Positions 44,917 through 56,941 of a DNA stretch of 64,000 nucleotides are shown here, one piece after another. Origin of the DNA: Vandammella animalimorsus. GTDB lineage: Bacteria > Pseudomonadota > Gammaproteobacteria > Burkholderiales > Burkholderiaceae_C. Numbering within the stretch: position 1 is the first letter of the stretch; every line of letters starts with the position of its first letter. The stretch lies in assembly GCF_002285265.1 (NCBI RefSeq), contig NZ_NSJB01000001.1:62001-126000 (forward strand). The letters are read 5' to 3'. The translations under genes and the position numbers were made by a program. The notes below the pieces were generated by a model. The model ran no database searches. It was not told the DNA's origin and saw only the letters and a program-made list of their open reading frames with translations.

Positions 44917-46002
44917 TCAGGCCAGGGTGCGCACCCAGCCGCGGGTGTCGGGCAGCTTGCCGCGCTGCAGGCCCAGCAGCTGCTCGCGCAGCGCGCTGGT
45001 GACGGGGCCGCTTTCCCCATTGCCGATACTGAAGCTGCCGCCCTCGAACTGCACTTGGCCGATGGAGGCCACCACGGCGGCCGTGCCGCAGGCAAAGACT
45101 TCCGTGACATTGCCGCTTTCGACATCGGCGCGCCACTCGTCGAAGGCGTATTTGCGCTCTTGCACGTCGATGCCCTGGCTGCGGGCCAGCTCGATCAGCG
45201 AGGCGCGCGTGATGCCCGGCAAGATGGTTCCCAGCGGGGTGGTGAACAGGCTGCCGTCCTTGCGCACGAAGAAGATGTTCATGCCGCCCAGCTCTTCGAT
45301 CCAGCGGTGCTCGGCGGCATCGAGAAACACCACCTGCTCACAGCCGTTTTGCTGCGCCTGGGCCTGGGCGATGAGGCTGGCGGCGTAATTGCCGCCGCAC
45401 TTGGCCGCGCCCGTGCCGCCCTCGGCCGCGCGCGTGTACTGCTGCGAGACCCAGACCTTGACGGGCTTGGGGCCGTTTTTGAAATAGTCGCCCACGGGCG
45501 AGGCGATGGTGCAGAAGGTGAACTGGTGCGCCGGGCGCACGCCCAGAAACGGCTCGCTGGCGAACATGAAGGGGCGCAGGTAGAGGCTGCCGTTGCCGCC
45601 GGGGATCCAGTCCTTGTCGATGCGCACCAGGGCTTCGACGGCTTCGAGGAACATGGCCTCGGGCAGCTCGGGCATGGCCATGCGCGCTGCCGAGGCGTTG
45701 AAGCGCCGGGCGTTTTCATCCGGGCGGAACAAGGTGATGCGATCGCCCTCGCCACGGTAGGCCTTCATGCCCTCGAAGATTTCCTGGCCGTAATGCAGCA
45801 CGGCGGCGGCCGGGTCGATGGAGAAGGGGGCGCGCTTGCGGATGCGCGCATCGTGCCAGCCGCGATCCTTGCTCCACTCGATCGTGGCCATGTGGTCGGT
45901 AAACGCGGTGCCAAAGCTGCCTTGGGCCAGGATGGCCTGGCGCTCTGCAGCGGGGGTTGGGGTGTCGCTGGGCAAGACCTCGAACGTCAACGCATGGGAC
46001 AT
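44917..46002 (-). CDS. ilvE: Branched-chain amino acid aminotransferase
   Basis: 361 aa from the ATG at 46002, with CAGGAG preceding. This is a class IV PLP enzyme: FGTAFTDHMATIEWSKDRGW, VLHYGQEIFEGMKAYRG, GGNGSLYLRPFMFASEP, the PLP Lys in EGGTGAAKCGGNYAASL, and EELGGMNIFFV plus EVFACGTAAVV. The length fits the longer BCAT type shared by many bacteria and eukaryotes. It interconverts branched-chain amino acids and their 2-oxo acids using glutamate. It is followed by queF. Confidence 0.95.
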   Translation of the reverse strand: MSHALTFEVLPSDTPTPAAERQAILAQGSFGTAFTDHMATIEWSKDRGWHDARIRKRAPFSIDPAAAVLHYGQEIFEGMKAYRGEGDRITLFRPDENARRFNASAARMAMPELPEAMFLEAVEALVRIDKDWIPGGNGSLYLRPFMFASEPFLGVRPAHQFTFCTIASPVGDYFKNGPKPVKVWVSQQYTRAAEGGTGAAKCGGNYAASLIAQAQAQQNGCEQVVFLDAAEHRWIEELGGMNIFFVRKDGSLFTTPLGTILPGITRASLIELARSQGIDVQERKYAFDEWRADVESGNVTEVFACGTAAVVASIGQVQFEGGSFSIGNGESGPVTSALREQLLGLQRGKLPDTRGWVRTLA

Positions 46003-46320
46003 GGAAAAAACTCCTGACAGAGGGTGAAAGAGCGGGCCCGCCCGGCGCAGGGCGGGCGGGCCAGGAAAACTGCGGCGGCGGCGCCTGTGGGCGCAAATTG
46101 CTTGTGAGACAGACTTTGGGCGCTGTCCAAGAACGCACGCAGGCCGTGCGGCAAAGGGGGCGGAGGACGGGCGCCGAGCAAACAGCTGCACATGATAGTC
46201 GCAGCGCAGGCCTTGCGCCGCCTGAGCGGGGGCGGGAGGGCAGGCGGCAGCGGGCCGTGGCGAGCGGCCGGGATGGGCCGCTCGCCAAGCGCCGAGAATG
46301 CGCTGAGGAGGCAGGATTTT
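46003..46320. other. Upstream region of ilvE
   Basis: About 320 bases without a gene. A GC-rich hairpin GGCCCGCC / GGCGGGCC (46035-46062) lies 33 bases upstream of ilvE in its probable 5' leader; it might fold in the mRNA, but no leader peptide rich in Leu, Ile or Val codons is visible. No clear ilvE promoter is recognised. Confidence 0.45.
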
Positions 46321-46348
46321 TTGCAGGCCCTGCCGAATCGGCTACAAT
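46321..46348 (+). promoter_or_regulatory. Promoter of tRNA-Ser
   Basis: TTGCAG (46321-46326) and TACAAT (46343-46348) with a 16-base spacer, 13 bases ahead of the tRNA 5' end. A good sigma-70 match. Confidence 0.75.
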
Positions 46349-46361
46349 GCGCGGCTTTCCC

Positions 46362-46452
46362 GGAGAGATGGATGAGTGGTTTAAGTCGCACGCCTGGAAA
46401 GCGTGTGTGGGTTAATAGCCCACCGCGGGTTCGAATCCCGCTCTCTCCGCCA
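46362..46452 (+). tRNA. tRNA-Ser (anticodon GGA)
   Basis: 91 nt with the long variable arm of serine tRNAs (TGTGGGTTAATAGCCCACC). Acceptor GGAGAGA / TCTCTCC, anticodon loop CTGGAAA giving GGA, T arm GGTTCGAATCC, and GCCA at the 3' end. Reads UCC and UCU codons. Confidence 0.97.
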
Positions 46453-46565
46453 CGTGGCCTGGCCCCGGCCGTTCATTGTTTCGGCAAGCGTTGATTGATT
46501 GACTGCCTGCCCGCATCGGAATTGCCAAGCCTGTGCTCATCGACGATCTGAATTGCCCATGTATC

Positions 46566-46602
46566 AAACCCTTGTAATTCGCTGCGAGTTACAAGGGTTT
46601 TC
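46566..46602 (+). terminator. Intrinsic terminator downstream of tRNA-Ser
   Basis: AAACCCTTGTAA / TTACAAGGGTTT, a perfect 12-bp stem with an 11-base loop, followed by TCTCG. It is 113 bases past the tRNA. The rest of the 300-base gap to gmk shows no gene. Confidence 0.8.
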
Positions 46603-46755
46603 TCGTTCTGCGGTTCTGCGGGGCGGCAGCTCGGGCGCGGGCTTTGATGGCCGCAGCCCAATGCAGGACTTTTCCGGCCCGATCCTGGCTGGCGCCGTGA
46701 TTTTTCACTAACCCCTGCGCCCGGGGCAATCCCCGGGCAATTGCTTGGCATTGCT

Positions 46756-47481
46756 ATGGCCTCTTCCAATTTGCATTCCAACTCGTCCGAACAGCCGTTG
46801 CCGCCGGGGGCGCTGGCCGGCGCGGCTTGCGCGGCGGAGGCAGGGGTTGGCAGTGAGGCCGAATACCCGGGCAACTTGTTTGTTGTTGCAGCGCCCAGCG
46901 GGGCGGGAAAATCCAGCCTGGTCAAGGCCTTGCTGGAGCTGGATACGCGGGTGTTTCCCACGGTGTCGCACACCACGCGCGCGCCGCGCGGGCAGGAAAA
47001 GCACGGGCGGGAGTATTTTTTCATCCCCGCCCATGAGTTCGATGCCATGGTCGCGGCCGATGCCTTCATCGAGTGGGCCAACGTCCATGGCAACCGCTAT
47101 GGCACGGCCAAAAAGGCTGTTGAAGACCGCATTCAGCAAGGCGCCGATGTGGTGTTGGAAATCGATTTTCAGGGCGCCATGCAAATCCGCAATGTCTTTG
47201 CCAACGCGGTGCTGATTTTCATTCTTCCGCCCAGCCTGGAGGAATTGCGCTCCCGCCTGGAGCGGCGCGGCGAGGATCGGCCTGATGTGATCGAGCTGCG
47301 CATGCGCAATGCCAGTGTGGAGATGGCCCAGGCCGGCAGTTTCGATTATGTGATCATCAACGATGTGTTCGAGCGCGCGCTGTTTGACCTGAAAAGCATC
47401 GTGCATGCACAGCGTTTGCGCTACAGCGCGCAGCGGCGCGCCCAGGCGCAGGTGTTTCACGCCCTGGGGATACAGGCCTGA
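46756..47481 (+). CDS. gmk: Guanylate kinase
   Basis: 241 aa from the ATG at 46756; a TTG at 46741 is also in frame. Walker A is [20 protein letters not shown], and the GMP-binding region reads [20 protein letters not shown]. Then come [16 protein letters not shown] and [15 protein letters not shown], all canonical. It phosphorylates GMP to GDP. The first 40 residues (Ser/Pro/Ala/Glu-rich) are a non-conserved extension. It is the first gene of the gmk-rpoZ-spoT order seen in many proteobacteria, which ties nucleotide supply to the stringent response. Confidence 0.96.
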   Translation: MASSNLHSNSSEQPLPPGALAGAACAAEAGVGSEAEYPGNLFVVAAPSGAGKSSLVKALLELDTRVFPTVSHTTRAPRGQEKHGREYFFIPAHEFDAMVAADAFIEWANVHGNRYGTAKKAVEDRIQQGADVVLEIDFQGAMQIRNVFANAVLIFILPPSLEELRSRLERRGEDRPDVIELRMRNASVEMAQAGSFDYVIINDVFERALFDLKSIVHAQRLRYSAQRRAQAQVFHALGIQA

Positions 47482-47574
47482 TCGGGCAAATTGTTTTATT
47501 CTTTCTTCTAGGCAGGCAGTGCGCAGTGGAGTGGGCGTTGCCGCATGCGGAAGATTCTTTGAAGTGAGGTTCTC

Positions 47575-47778
47575 ATGGCTCGTATTACTGTGGAAGACAG
47601 CTTGGCGCAAATCCCCAATCGGTTCCAGCTGGTGCTGGCAGCGACGTATCGCGCCCGCATGATCAACCAAGGCCACACCCCCAAGGTGGAAAGCAGCAAC
47701 AAGGCGGCGGTGACGGCCTTGCGTGAAATTGCCGACGGCAAAACCGGCATCGAAATGCTGCGCCGAGTCCCCACCTGA
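47575..47778 (+). CDS. rpoZ: DNA-directed RNA polymerase subunit omega
   Basis: 67 aa, complete: [28 protein letters not shown], then [23 protein letters not shown]. This is the standard beta-proteobacterial omega subunit, which assists beta' folding and core assembly and, in proteobacteria, helps form a ppGpp-binding site. It stands 93 bases after gmk. A 7-bp hairpin (GCCCGCC/GGCGGGC, 47815-47833) follows it. Confidence 0.97.
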   Translation: MARITVEDSLAQIPNRFQLVLAATYRARMINQGHTPKVESSNKAAVTALREIADGKTGIEMLRRVPT

Positions 47779-48097
47779 TGCCGGCCCTGGCTTGCCGTGC
47801 CGTGCAACAGCGATGCCCGCCCCTGTGGCGGGCTCTTGCGTTTTGCCAGGGGGGGCGCTGCAAGTATGGCGATGCCGCAACGTTCAGGGCTGGCATGGTG
47901 GGCGCAGTGCAGGGCAGGGGGCGCTATTGCCGCGTTCATGCGTTAAGATCGTAAAAAATGCTTGAAAACGTGGCAACGCATGGCGCGTTTCCTGCTGCCC
48001 TGCGTTGCCCGCGTGCGATGGCTGCTGCGGGCAGTTGGCGTGCCGCCCCTGCCGGCCCCAAGCCTTGCTCGGTGTCCACTTCTTCCAGACATGTACG
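47779..48097. other. Gap between rpoZ and spoT
   Basis: About 320 bases. The only structure seen is the hairpin GCCCGCC-N5-GGCGGGC at 47815-47833, followed by TCTTGCGTTTTG, a weak terminator candidate. Long frames antisense to spoT extend into it but lack any coding signature. Confidence 0.45.
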
Positions 48098-50344
48098 ATG
48101 AAAACGGCAGACCAGGTAGATTCTGCGGGCCAGGCGCCTGCGATGTCGGCGGAGCATGAGGCCCTGGTGGCCCAGACGTTTGCTGCGTTTGCCAGCACTG
48201 TCGAGTACCTGAGCGAGCAAGACCGCGCCCGCGTGGCCGATGCCTTTGCCTTTGCCAAGAAAGCGCATACGGGCCAGTACCGCAACAGCGGCGAGCCCTA
48301 TATCACACACCCGATTGCCGTGGCCGTCCTGTGCGCGCAGTGGCGTCTGGATGCCCCGGCCTTGATGGCGGCGCTGCTGCACGATGCCATGGAGGATTGC
48401 GGCATCACCAAGCAGGACATCGTGCAGGCCTTTGGCGCCGATGTGGCCGAGCTGGTCGATGGCCTGACCAAGCTGGAAAAGCTGGAGTTTCTCTCGCGCG
48501 AGGAGAATCAGGCGCAGTCGTTTCGCAAGATGCTGCTGGCCATGGCCAAGGATGTGCGCGTCATCCTGATCAAGCTGGCCGATCGCACGCACAACATGCG
48601 CACCCTGTCGCTGGCGCCGCGCAGCAAGTGGGCGCGCATCGCACGGGAGACGCTGGAAATCTACGCCCCCATCGCCAGCCGGCTGGGCGTGAATGCCGCT
48701 TGCCGGGAGCTGCAGGAGTTGGCCTTTGCCCATTTGTACCCCTGGCGCTGCCAGACCCTGACCAAGGCGGTGGAGAAAGTCCAGCGCCGCCGCCAAGGCA
48801 TGGCGCAGAAGATCCGCAGCGAGCTGGAGGCCGCTTTTGCCCAGCGCGGCATCCCCGTGCGGCTGCTGGAGCAGCAGCAGGAGCTCTACCAGATCTATCT
48901 GCAAATGACCCGCAAGGGCATGAGCTTTGCCAAGGTGAACGACATCTTCGGCGTGCAGGTGCTGCTGGAGGACGTGAACGCCTGCTATGCAGGCCTGGGC
49001 GTGCTGCACCAGACCTACCGCCCTGTGCCCGGCCATTTCCGCGACTACATTGCCAACGCCCAGCCCAATGGCTACCAGTCCTTGCACACCACCTTGCAAG
49101 GCCCTTCCGGGGTGCAGGTGCAGGCCCAGGTGCGCACCGAAACCATGCACCTGGTGGCCGAGGCCGGCATTGCGGCGCATTGGCTGTACCAATCCCAGGG
49201 GCTTGACGGGCTGCTGGCCGACCAGCTCAATGGCCGCTGGCTGGCCTCGATGCTGGAGATCGAGAACTCCTCGGCCGATGCGACGGACTTTCTCAACGAC
49301 GTCAAGGTGGACTTGCATCCGGCCTCGGTCTACGTCTTCACGCCCAAGAACCAGGTGGTGACCCTGCCCGTGGGCGCCACGGTGGTGGATTTTGCCTACG
49401 CCATCCACAGCCGTGTGGGCGATCACATCGCCGCGGCACAGGTCAATGGGGCGGCGGTGTCGCCGCATACGGTGCTGAAAAACGGCGATACGGTGCAGAT
49501 CATCACCTCCGAACAGGCCCGCCCCCAGCTGGGCTGGATCGAATTCGTCAAGACCGGGCGGGCCCGATCGCGCATCCGCAGCTACTTCAAGCATGTGGAT
49601 CAGCAAGAAGGGCTGGCCCTGGGGCAGCGGCTGTTCAATCGGGCTCTGCGCGTGGCCGGCTATGCGGCGCTGCCTGCGCCGGAGACCGAGCAGGCGCAGG
49701 CCATTTGGCGGCAGCTGGGGGTTTTGTACCAGGGCAAGTCGCGCGAGCAGCTGCTGCTGGAAATCGCGCACGGCCGCCTGATCGCCGGCGAGTTGGTGGC
49801 GCAGATTGGCCGCTTTCTGCAGGAGGTGGGGTTGCGCCCGGACGCGCTGGTCATGTCCAAGGAGCGAATGGTGGCGCAGCAGGCCGCGCCGGTCGTGCTG
49901 GCCGTTGGCGGTGCCGATGGCGCGCCGGCGCGCTATGCGGTTTGCTGTCGCCCGCTGCCGGGCGACGCCATCGCCGGGCAGCTGGTCAGCGGCCGCGGCC
50001 TGGAGGTGCATCGCCTGGAGTGCCCCGTGGGGCAGCGCCGCCGTGACAAGGAGCCTGCATCGGCCATGGCGCTGGAGTGGGTGGATGAGCCGCAGGCCGA
50101 GTTCGACGCCATGCTGCTGCTGCATTTGCGCAATACCCAGGGGGCCTTGGCCGAGGCGGCCTTGGCGGTGGCGCGCGCCGGCGTCAACATCCTGCGGCTG
50201 GAGATGCTCGAGGAAGGCCGGCTGGAAATCCTGGAGGCGCGCATGAACGTGGCGGTGCGCAACCGCGCGCATCTGGAGCAGTTGCTGAAAAACCTGCGCC
50301 GCGTTCGCTCCGTGCAGCGCGTCGAGCGCTTCATGGCCGAGTAA
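48098..50344 (+). CDS. spoT: Bifunctional (p)ppGpp synthetase/hydrolase
   Basis: 748 aa from the ATG at 48098 ([23 protein letters not shown]). The HD hydrolase domain has [32 protein letters not shown] and [11 protein letters not shown]. The synthetase domain has [20 protein letters not shown] and [22 protein letters not shown] ([28 protein letters not shown]) and a C-terminal ACT domain ([21 protein letters not shown]) follow. An intact HD motif plus location next to rpoZ and gmk favour SpoT rather than monofunctional RelA. It makes and degrades the alarmone. Confidence 0.95.
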   Translation: MKTADQVDSAGQAPAMSAEHEALVAQTFAAFASTVEYLSEQDRARVADAFAFAKKAHTGQYRNSGEPYITHPIAVAVLCAQWRLDAPALMAALLHDAMEDCGITKQDIVQAFGADVAELVDGLTKLEKLEFLSREENQAQSFRKMLLAMAKDVRVILIKLADRTHNMRTLSLAPRSKWARIARETLEIYAPIASRLGVNAACRELQELAFAHLYPWRCQTLTKAVEKVQRRRQGMAQKIRSELEAAFAQRGIPVRLLEQQQELYQIYLQMTRKGMSFAKVNDIFGVQVLLEDVNACYAGLGVLHQTYRPVPGHFRDYIANAQPNGYQSLHTTLQGPSGVQVQAQVRTETMHLVAEAGIAAHWLYQSQGLDGLLADQLNGRWLASMLEIENSSADATDFLNDVKVDLHPASVYVFTPKNQVVTLPVGATVVDFAYAIHSRVGDHIAAAQVNGAAVSPHTVLKNGDTVQIITSEQARPQLGWIEFVKTGRARSRIRSYFKHVDQQEGLALGQRLFNRALRVAGYAALPAPETEQAQAIWRQLGVLYQGKSREQLLLEIAHGRLIAGELVAQIGRFLQEVGLRPDALVMSKERMVAQQAAPVVLAVGGADGAPARYAVCCRPLPGDAIAGQLVSGRGLEVHRLECPVGQRRRDKEPASAMALEWVDEPQAEFDAMLLLHLRNTQGALAEAALAVARAGVNILRLEMLEEGRLEILEARMNVAVRNRAHLEQLLKNLRRVRSVQRVERFMAE

Positions 50345-50604
50345 GCCAAGCTGCGTGCAGCAGCCCTGCCCGATCTGGGGCGAGCGCTGTTGGCGGCGAT
50401 TTTGAGCACAGGCCCCGGCGCAGTGCGACCGCGCCAGGCACAGTAGAATCCGGGCGCTGTCGGGCAGGGCTGGCGGGTTCACCTCCGGTGTCATTGGATG
50501 CGTTCGAGGTGAATGCCCCATGGCCAGCGCCCAGGCATTGCGTGCGCGTCGGGCTCAGGCGCGCTTTTTCGTGCGCGCCGGCCGGTGCGCTTTCATCTTT
50601 CAAC

Positions 50605-52409
<1,805 letters not shown>

Positions 52410-52413
<4 letters not shown>

Positions 52414-53393
52414 CGCAAGTGAAAGCAATCGCTGTTCTGACCGGGGCCCTGCTGGCGGGCGTCGCTGCTTATCTGCTGCTGTGGCTGACAGGCCAGATCG
52501 AAGGCAATTTCCCCCTGCTGCTGCTGCTGGCCACGTTGGTGTCCGGTGCATACTGGCTGGCCGAAAAACTGTACTTTCTACCGCGCCGCCGCCGCCAGGC
52601 GCAGCAGCTGGTGCTGCAGCTCAAGGAGAGGCACAGCGCCTTGCAGGCCCAGGGCGTGGTCACCGAGGAGCTGGACGTGGCCGCTGCGGCCAACCAGGCG
52701 CTGCGCCAGCCCTGGTGGCTGGACTGGACGGCCGGGCTGTTTCCCGTCATCGCGGCGGTGTTCGTGCTGCGCTCCTTCGTCTACGAGCCGTTTCGCATTC
52801 CCAGCGGCTCCATGATCCCGACGTTGCAGGTCGGGGACTTGATTCTGGTGGACAAATACACCTACGGCCTGCGCCTGCCCGTGTGGAATGCGGCGCTGAC
52901 CCAGGGCAGGCGGCCGACGCGCGGCGAGGTCGTGGTGTTCCGCTACCCGCCCAACCCGCGCATGGACTACATCAAGCGCGTGATCGGCCTGCCTGGCGAC
53001 ACGGTCAGCTACCACAACAAGCGCCTGACGGTCAATGGCCAGGCGGTCAACTCCGTGCCGCAGCCCGATTACTTCGACAAGGACTCCGTCATCCACGCCA
53101 AGCGCTGGGAAGAAACCTTGGGCGGCCACACCTACGAGGTGCTGAACAACCCGCAAATGCCGGCCATGGTGATGGGCGCGGGCGATTTTCCCTTCCGCGA
53201 CCAATGCGAGTACAGCGTCGAGGGCGTGAGCTGCCGTGTGCCCGAAGGGCATTACTTCGTCATGGGCGACAACCGCGACAACTCGCTCGACTCGCGCGCC
53301 TGGGGCTTCGTGCCCGATGCCAACGTGGTCGGGCGCGCCGTGGTGGTCTGGATGAATTTTTCAGACCTGGGGCGCGTGGGTAAAATTCAGTAA
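52410..53393 (+). CDS. lepB: Signal peptidase I
   Basis: 327 aa if the TTG at 52410 is used (overlapping the lepA stop as TTGA); a GTG at 52419 is the alternative, with GAGG at 52404 better spaced for it. Two N-terminal membrane helices are present. The catalytic Ser is in [16 protein letters not shown] and the general-base Lys in [17 protein letters not shown], with [17 protein letters not shown] and [12 protein letters not shown] completing the family motifs. It cleaves Sec and Tat signal peptides on the periplasmic face. Confidence 0.95.
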
Positions 53394-53504
53394 CTTCATC
53401 GGCACAGGCCTTGTGCCGATGGCGCTTTGTCGAACGCATTCATTGATGGCCGGCAGGCTGCGCACTGCAGCCGCGCTGGCGTGAAAACCAAAGAGGGACT
53501 TGCT

Positions 53505-53900
53505 GTGGACGCACTGAACAACATGAAAAAAGCCACCACGATTTCGCTGGCGCAACGGCAGCGCGGCATGTCATTCATTGGCCTGTGCATGCTGGCTGCG
53601 ATCATCGTTTTCCTGGGCTATGTGGGCTTCAAGTCGGTGCCTGTGGTGACCGAGTACATGGCGATTAAGCGGGTGCTTAAGAAAGCCGCTACGGGCGGCA
53701 GTGTGCTTGAAGTGCGCCAGCTGTTCGACAGCCAAGCCAATATCGATTATCTGGATCAGTATGCAAACCCCATCAGCTCCAAGGACCTGATCGTCAGCAA
53801 GAAGAATGACGCGGTGGTCGTCGAGGTGGAGTACGACCGCGAGATCCCGCTGGTGGGCCCGGCCTTTCTGGTTTACAAGCTGCATGCCAGCTCCCATTGA
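53505..53900 (+). CDS. DUF4845 membrane protein
   Basis: 131 aa from the GTG at 53505, preceded by AGAGGG at a good distance; an ATG at 53523 (MKKATTISLAQRQRGMSF) is the alternative. A single hydrophobic segment (MSFIGLCMLAAIIVFLGYVG) is followed by a periplasmic domain (FKSVPVVTEYMAIKRVLKKAA, VVVEVEYDREIPLVGPAFLVY). This is the DUF4845 pattern, regularly found between lepB and rnc in beta- and gammaproteobacteria. The function is unknown; position suggests co-expression with the secretion and RNA-processing genes. Confidence 0.88.
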   Translation: MDALNNMKKATTISLAQRQRGMSFIGLCMLAAIIVFLGYVGFKSVPVVTEYMAIKRVLKKAATGGSVLEVRQLFDSQANIDYLDQYANPISSKDLIVSKKNDAVVVEVEYDREIPLVGPAFLVYKLHASSH

Positions 53901-53933
53901 GGGGCTGGCCGGTAGTGGCTGCGGAGCAGTTTC

Positions 53934-54761
53934 TTGAGTGATACGCGATTGGAGCGGCTGGCGCGCAGCCTGGGATGGGACGGCGCCGAGCGGGCTTTGC
54001 TGCAGCAGGCCTTGACGCACCGCAGCTTCAGTGCCGATCACAATGAGCGCCTGGAGTTTTTGGGCGATGCGGTGCTCAATCTGTGCGTGTCGCGCTGGCT
54101 GATGCAGCGCCTGCCGCAGGCCAGCGAGGGCGAGCTGTCGCGCACGCGGGCCAATCTGGTGCGCGAGCAGTCCCTGCACCGCATCGCGCTGGGCCTGGGC
54201 CTGCCCGAGCTGTTGCGGCTGGGCGAGGGCGAGAAGAAATCCGGCGGGCAGCAGCGCCCCTCGATGCTGGCCGATGCGCTGGAGGCCTTGCTGGGCGCGG
54301 TGTTCCTGCACATGGGCTTTGCCGCCGTGGAGCAACTGGTGCAGCGCCTGTTCGCCCAGGTCGACTTGTCGAGCAGCGCCCAGACCCACGCCAAGGACCC
54401 CAAGACCCGCCTGCAAGAGCTGCTGCAGGGGCGTTATCTGGCCCTGCCGCATTACGAGCTGCAGCAGGTGCGCGGCGCCGATCACCAGCAACTGTTCGTC
54501 GTGCAATGCACCCTGCAAACGCCGCCGCTGCAGGCGCAGGGCCAGGGGCCTTCGCGCAAGGCGGCCGAGCAGCAGGCGGCCGAGCAATTGCTCGACCAAT
54601 TACAGCAGCATGGCCAGTGGCAGGCCACGGCCACGGTCAAGGCCAAGCCGCGCCGTGCAGCGGCCGCAGTGCCCGTGCGCACTGGGCGCGCGCCCAGTGC
54701 GCCGCTGCAGGACAAGGGCAAGAAACGACCAGGGTCGACTGGGAAAGGATGGGTGGCGTGA
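53934..54761 (+). CDS. rnc: Ribonuclease III
   Basis: 275 aa starting at a TTG (53934) with GCGGAG 9 bases ahead. The catalytic signature is [15 protein letters not shown], with the second acidic cluster in [19 protein letters not shown] double-stranded RNA-binding domain follows ([36 protein letters not shown]). It has a basic, low-complexity C-terminal tail of about 45 residues ([28 protein letters not shown]) beyond the usual end. RNase III processes rRNA precursors and other duplexes. Its stop overlaps the era GTG start (GTGA). Confidence 0.95.
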   Translation: MSDTRLERLARSLGWDGAERALLQQALTHRSFSADHNERLEFLGDAVLNLCVSRWLMQRLPQASEGELSRTRANLVREQSLHRIALGLGLPELLRLGEGEKKSGGQQRPSMLADALEALLGAVFLHMGFAAVEQLVQRLFAQVDLSSSAQTHAKDPKTRLQELLQGRYLALPHYELQQVRGADHQQLFVVQCTLQTPPLQAQGQGPSRKAAEQQAAEQLLDQLQQHGQWQATATVKAKPRRAAAAVPVRTGRAPSAPLQDKGKKRPGSTGKGWVA

Positions 54762-55711
54762 GCGTGATGTCTTCTTCTGAGCCCGGGGCGCCGGCGGAGC
54801 AGGGCGGCGGCGATGCGCCGCAGCGCTGCGGCCTGATCGCCCTGGTGGGGCGCCCCAACGTGGGCAAGTCCACGTTGATGAATGCCCTGGTGGGGCAGAA
54901 GGTGAGCATCACCTCGCGCAAGGCCCAGACCACGCGCCATCGCATCACGGGCATTCGCACCGAAGGCCGGGCGCAGTTCGTGTTCGTGGATACGCCGGGC
55001 TTTCAGACCCGCTACCAATCGGCCCTGAACCAGTCCCTGAACAAAGCCGTCACGGGCACGATCTCCGACGTGGATCTGGTGCTGTTCGTGGTCGAGGCCG
55101 GCAGCTTCTCGCTCAAGGATGCCCAGGTGCTGGCCTTGCTCAAGCAGCGCATCCCGACCATCCTGGTGGCCAACAAGCTCGACACCGTGCACCGCCGCTC
55201 CGAGCTGGCGCCCTGGCTCAAAAGCATGCAGGAGCGCCACGATTTCGCCGAGTTCGTGCCCATGTCGGCCAAGGACCCCAAGGACGTGGCCCGCCTGCTG
55301 GCCGTGTGCGAGCGCTACCTGCCCGAGCAGCCCTGGTGGTACGAGGAAGACGAGCTCACCGACAAGAGCGAGCGCTTTCTGGCAGCCGAGATCGTGCGCG
55401 AAAAGCTCTTTCGCCTCACCGGCGATGAGCTGCCCTACACCTCGACCGTGCTGATCGACCGCTTCCTGGAAGAGCCCGGGCGGCAGGTGCAGCGCATGGT
55501 GCGCATCGCCGCGAGCATCGTCGTCGAGCGCGAAAGCCACAAGGCCATGGTGATTGGCGAGAAGGGCGAGCGCCTCAAGCGCATCGGCACCGAAGCGCGC
55601 CAGGATTTGGAAAGACTGCTGGATGCCAAGGTCTTTCTGGAGCTGTGGGTCAAGGTGCGCTCGGGCTGGTCGGACGACGCTGCGCGCCTGCGCGCCTACG
55701 GCTATGAGTGA
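54758..55711 (+). CDS. era: GTPase Era
   Basis: 317 aa from the GTG at 54758, chosen because it overlaps the rnc stop as GTGA and has AAAGGA eight bases ahead; ATGs at 54749 and 54767 are also in frame. G1 is [22 protein letters not shown]3 [10 protein letters not shown] and G4 LVANKLDTV. The KH domain is [25 protein letters not shown]. It binds 16S rRNA and is needed for 30S assembly. rnc-era-recO is a widely conserved order. Confidence 0.96.
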   Translation: MSVMSSSEPGAPAEQGGGDAPQRCGLIALVGRPNVGKSTLMNALVGQKVSITSRKAQTTRHRITGIRTEGRAQFVFVDTPGFQTRYQSALNQSLNKAVTGTISDVDLVLFVVEAGSFSLKDAQVLALLKQRIPTILVANKLDTVHRRSELAPWLKSMQERHDFAEFVPMSAKDPKDVARLLAVCERYLPEQPWWYEEDELTDKSERFLAAEIVREKLFRLTGDELPYTSTVLIDRFLEEPGRQVQRMVRIAASIVVERESHKAMVIGEKGERLKRIGTEARQDLERLLDAKVFLELWVKVRSGWSDDAARLRAYGYE

Positions 55712-55729
55712 GCGCGGCCGGCTGCGGGC

Positions 55730-56614
55730 ATGATGGCAGGCGCCGCAGTGCATGCCGCAGCCGCCGTGGACGACGCAGCCGCCGGCGCGGCCTTGCAGGC
55801 TGCGCTGGCAGCGCCAGCTGGCCGCAGGGCCAGGGCCGCTGCAGGCGCTGCGCCGGCGCGGCGCACGCGGCGCATCAGCGGGCAGCAGGCCTTTGTGCTG
55901 CACCAGTACCCGTACAGCGAATCGAGCCTGATCGTGGACTTGTTCACCCGCGACCATGGCCGCCTCACGGCCCTGGCCAAGGGCGCGAAAAAACCCACCT
56001 CCAACTTCCGTGCGCTGCTGTTGCCCTTGCAGCTGCTGCGCCTGGATTGCAGCTGGGTGGAGCAGGAGCAGGGCATGATCGCCACGATCCGCAGCGTCGA
56101 GCGCGCCGGCGGCCCGGCCGTGCCGCGCGGCGAGCCGCTGCTGGCTGGCCTCTATCTGAACGAGCTGCTGGCCCGCCTGCTGGTGCGCGGCGATGCCCAC
56201 CCCGCCGTCTTCGATGCCTACCAGATGACCTTGCACGTGCTGGCCAGCGCGCCGGGCCAGGCGCTGGAAGTGCTGCTGCGGGCCTTTGAGCTGGTGCTGC
56301 TGCAACAGCTGGGCATGCTGCCCGACCTGTCGGTGCAGACCCAGGACCAGCAGCCGCTGGGCGAGCGCAAGCGCTATGCGCTCATCCCCGAAATGGGCCT
56401 GCACGAAGTCTGGGACGGGCGGCGCAGCCTCTCGGGCCAGCAGTGGCAGGCCATTGCCCAGGCGCTGGCCGGCCCCCAGGCGCTGGCCGCCTGCATGCGG
56501 GCCCTGGGCGATGCCGCAGCCGATCTCAAGCCCCAGCTGCGCGCCGCGCTGGCCCATTACCTGGGCGCGGAGCTGCACACCCAGCGCCTGATGCGCGGCC
56601 TGCGCACGCTGTAG
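55730..56614 (+). CDS. recO: DNA repair protein RecO
   Basis: 294 aa. The OB-fold is RISGQQAFVLHQYPYSESSLIVDLFTRDHGRLTALAKGAK, then a helical body with LYLNELLARLLVRGD and ALEVLLRAFELVLLQQLGMLPDL. It works with RecR and RecF in loading RecA onto gaps. About 45 Ala/Arg-rich residues precede the OB-fold. Either the ATG at 55730 is right and the extension is genuine, or a downstream non-ATG start is used. It starts 18 bases after era. Confidence 0.92.
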   Translation: MMAGAAVHAAAAVDDAAAGAALQAALAAPAGRRARAAAGAAPARRTRRISGQQAFVLHQYPYSESSLIVDLFTRDHGRLTALAKGAKKPTSNFRALLLPLQLLRLDCSWVEQEQGMIATIRSVERAGGPAVPRGEPLLAGLYLNELLARLLVRGDAHPAVFDAYQMTLHVLASAPGQALEVLLRAFELVLLQQLGMLPDLSVQTQDQQPLGERKRYALIPEMGLHEVWDGRRSLSGQQWQAIAQALAGPQALAACMRALGDAAADLKPQLRAALAHYLGAELHTQRLMRGLRTL

Positions 56615-56629
56615 CGCGATGGGGTAGCC

Positions 56630-56905
56630 ATGGGGGTGGCGCAATTTCTGGCCCATCTCGGGGCCTTGCTGTTGCCGGCCTGGGCGGTGGCTGCGCTGCT
56701 GGTGGGGCTGAGCCGGGCCCTGCTGCGCCGCGCGCACTGGCGCATGCGCGCCTGGGTCAACCTGCTGGCCGCAGGCTTGTTGGGTTCGCTGGTGCTGCTG
56801 GCAGGCCTGTTGCTCACCGGCGAGGACGGGCGCATGGGCAGCTACGCGGCCTTGCTGCTGGCCCTGGCCAGCCTGCAGGCCTGGGCGGCCGGGCCGCCGC
56901 GATAG
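56630..56905 (+). CDS. Small hydrophobic membrane protein, function unknown
   Basis: 91 aa, 15 bases after recO on the same strand. Three hydrophobic stretches (FLAHLGALLLPAWAVAALLVGL, VNLLAAGLLGSLVLLAGLLL, YAALLLALASLQAWAA) are separated by short basic or acidic loops (RALLRRAHWRMR, TGEDGRMG). I do not recognise a family. The position, in-frame spacing and membrane-protein composition make it a plausible last gene of the lepA-recO run, though GC-rich chance frames cannot be ruled out. Confidence 0.55.
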   Translation: MGVAQFLAHLGALLLPAWAVAALLVGLSRALLRRAHWRMRAWVNLLAAGLLGSLVLLAGLLLTGEDGRMGSYAALLLALASLQAWAAGPPR

Positions 56906-56941
56906 TTCTGCGCCACCAACCAGCCAGCGGCGCGCCGCCGC

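Noticed and set aside
46362-46755. tRNA-Ser as an integration site for a mobile island
   Set aside because: No integrase and no duplicated tRNA 3' end follow; the downstream gene is gmk in a conserved core order.
47936-50521. An 861-codon open frame on the reverse strand across spoT
   Set aside because: It is antisense to a gene with complete SpoT motifs, is dominated by His/Gln/Arg/Gly codons, and shows no family signature. It is a high-GC artefact.
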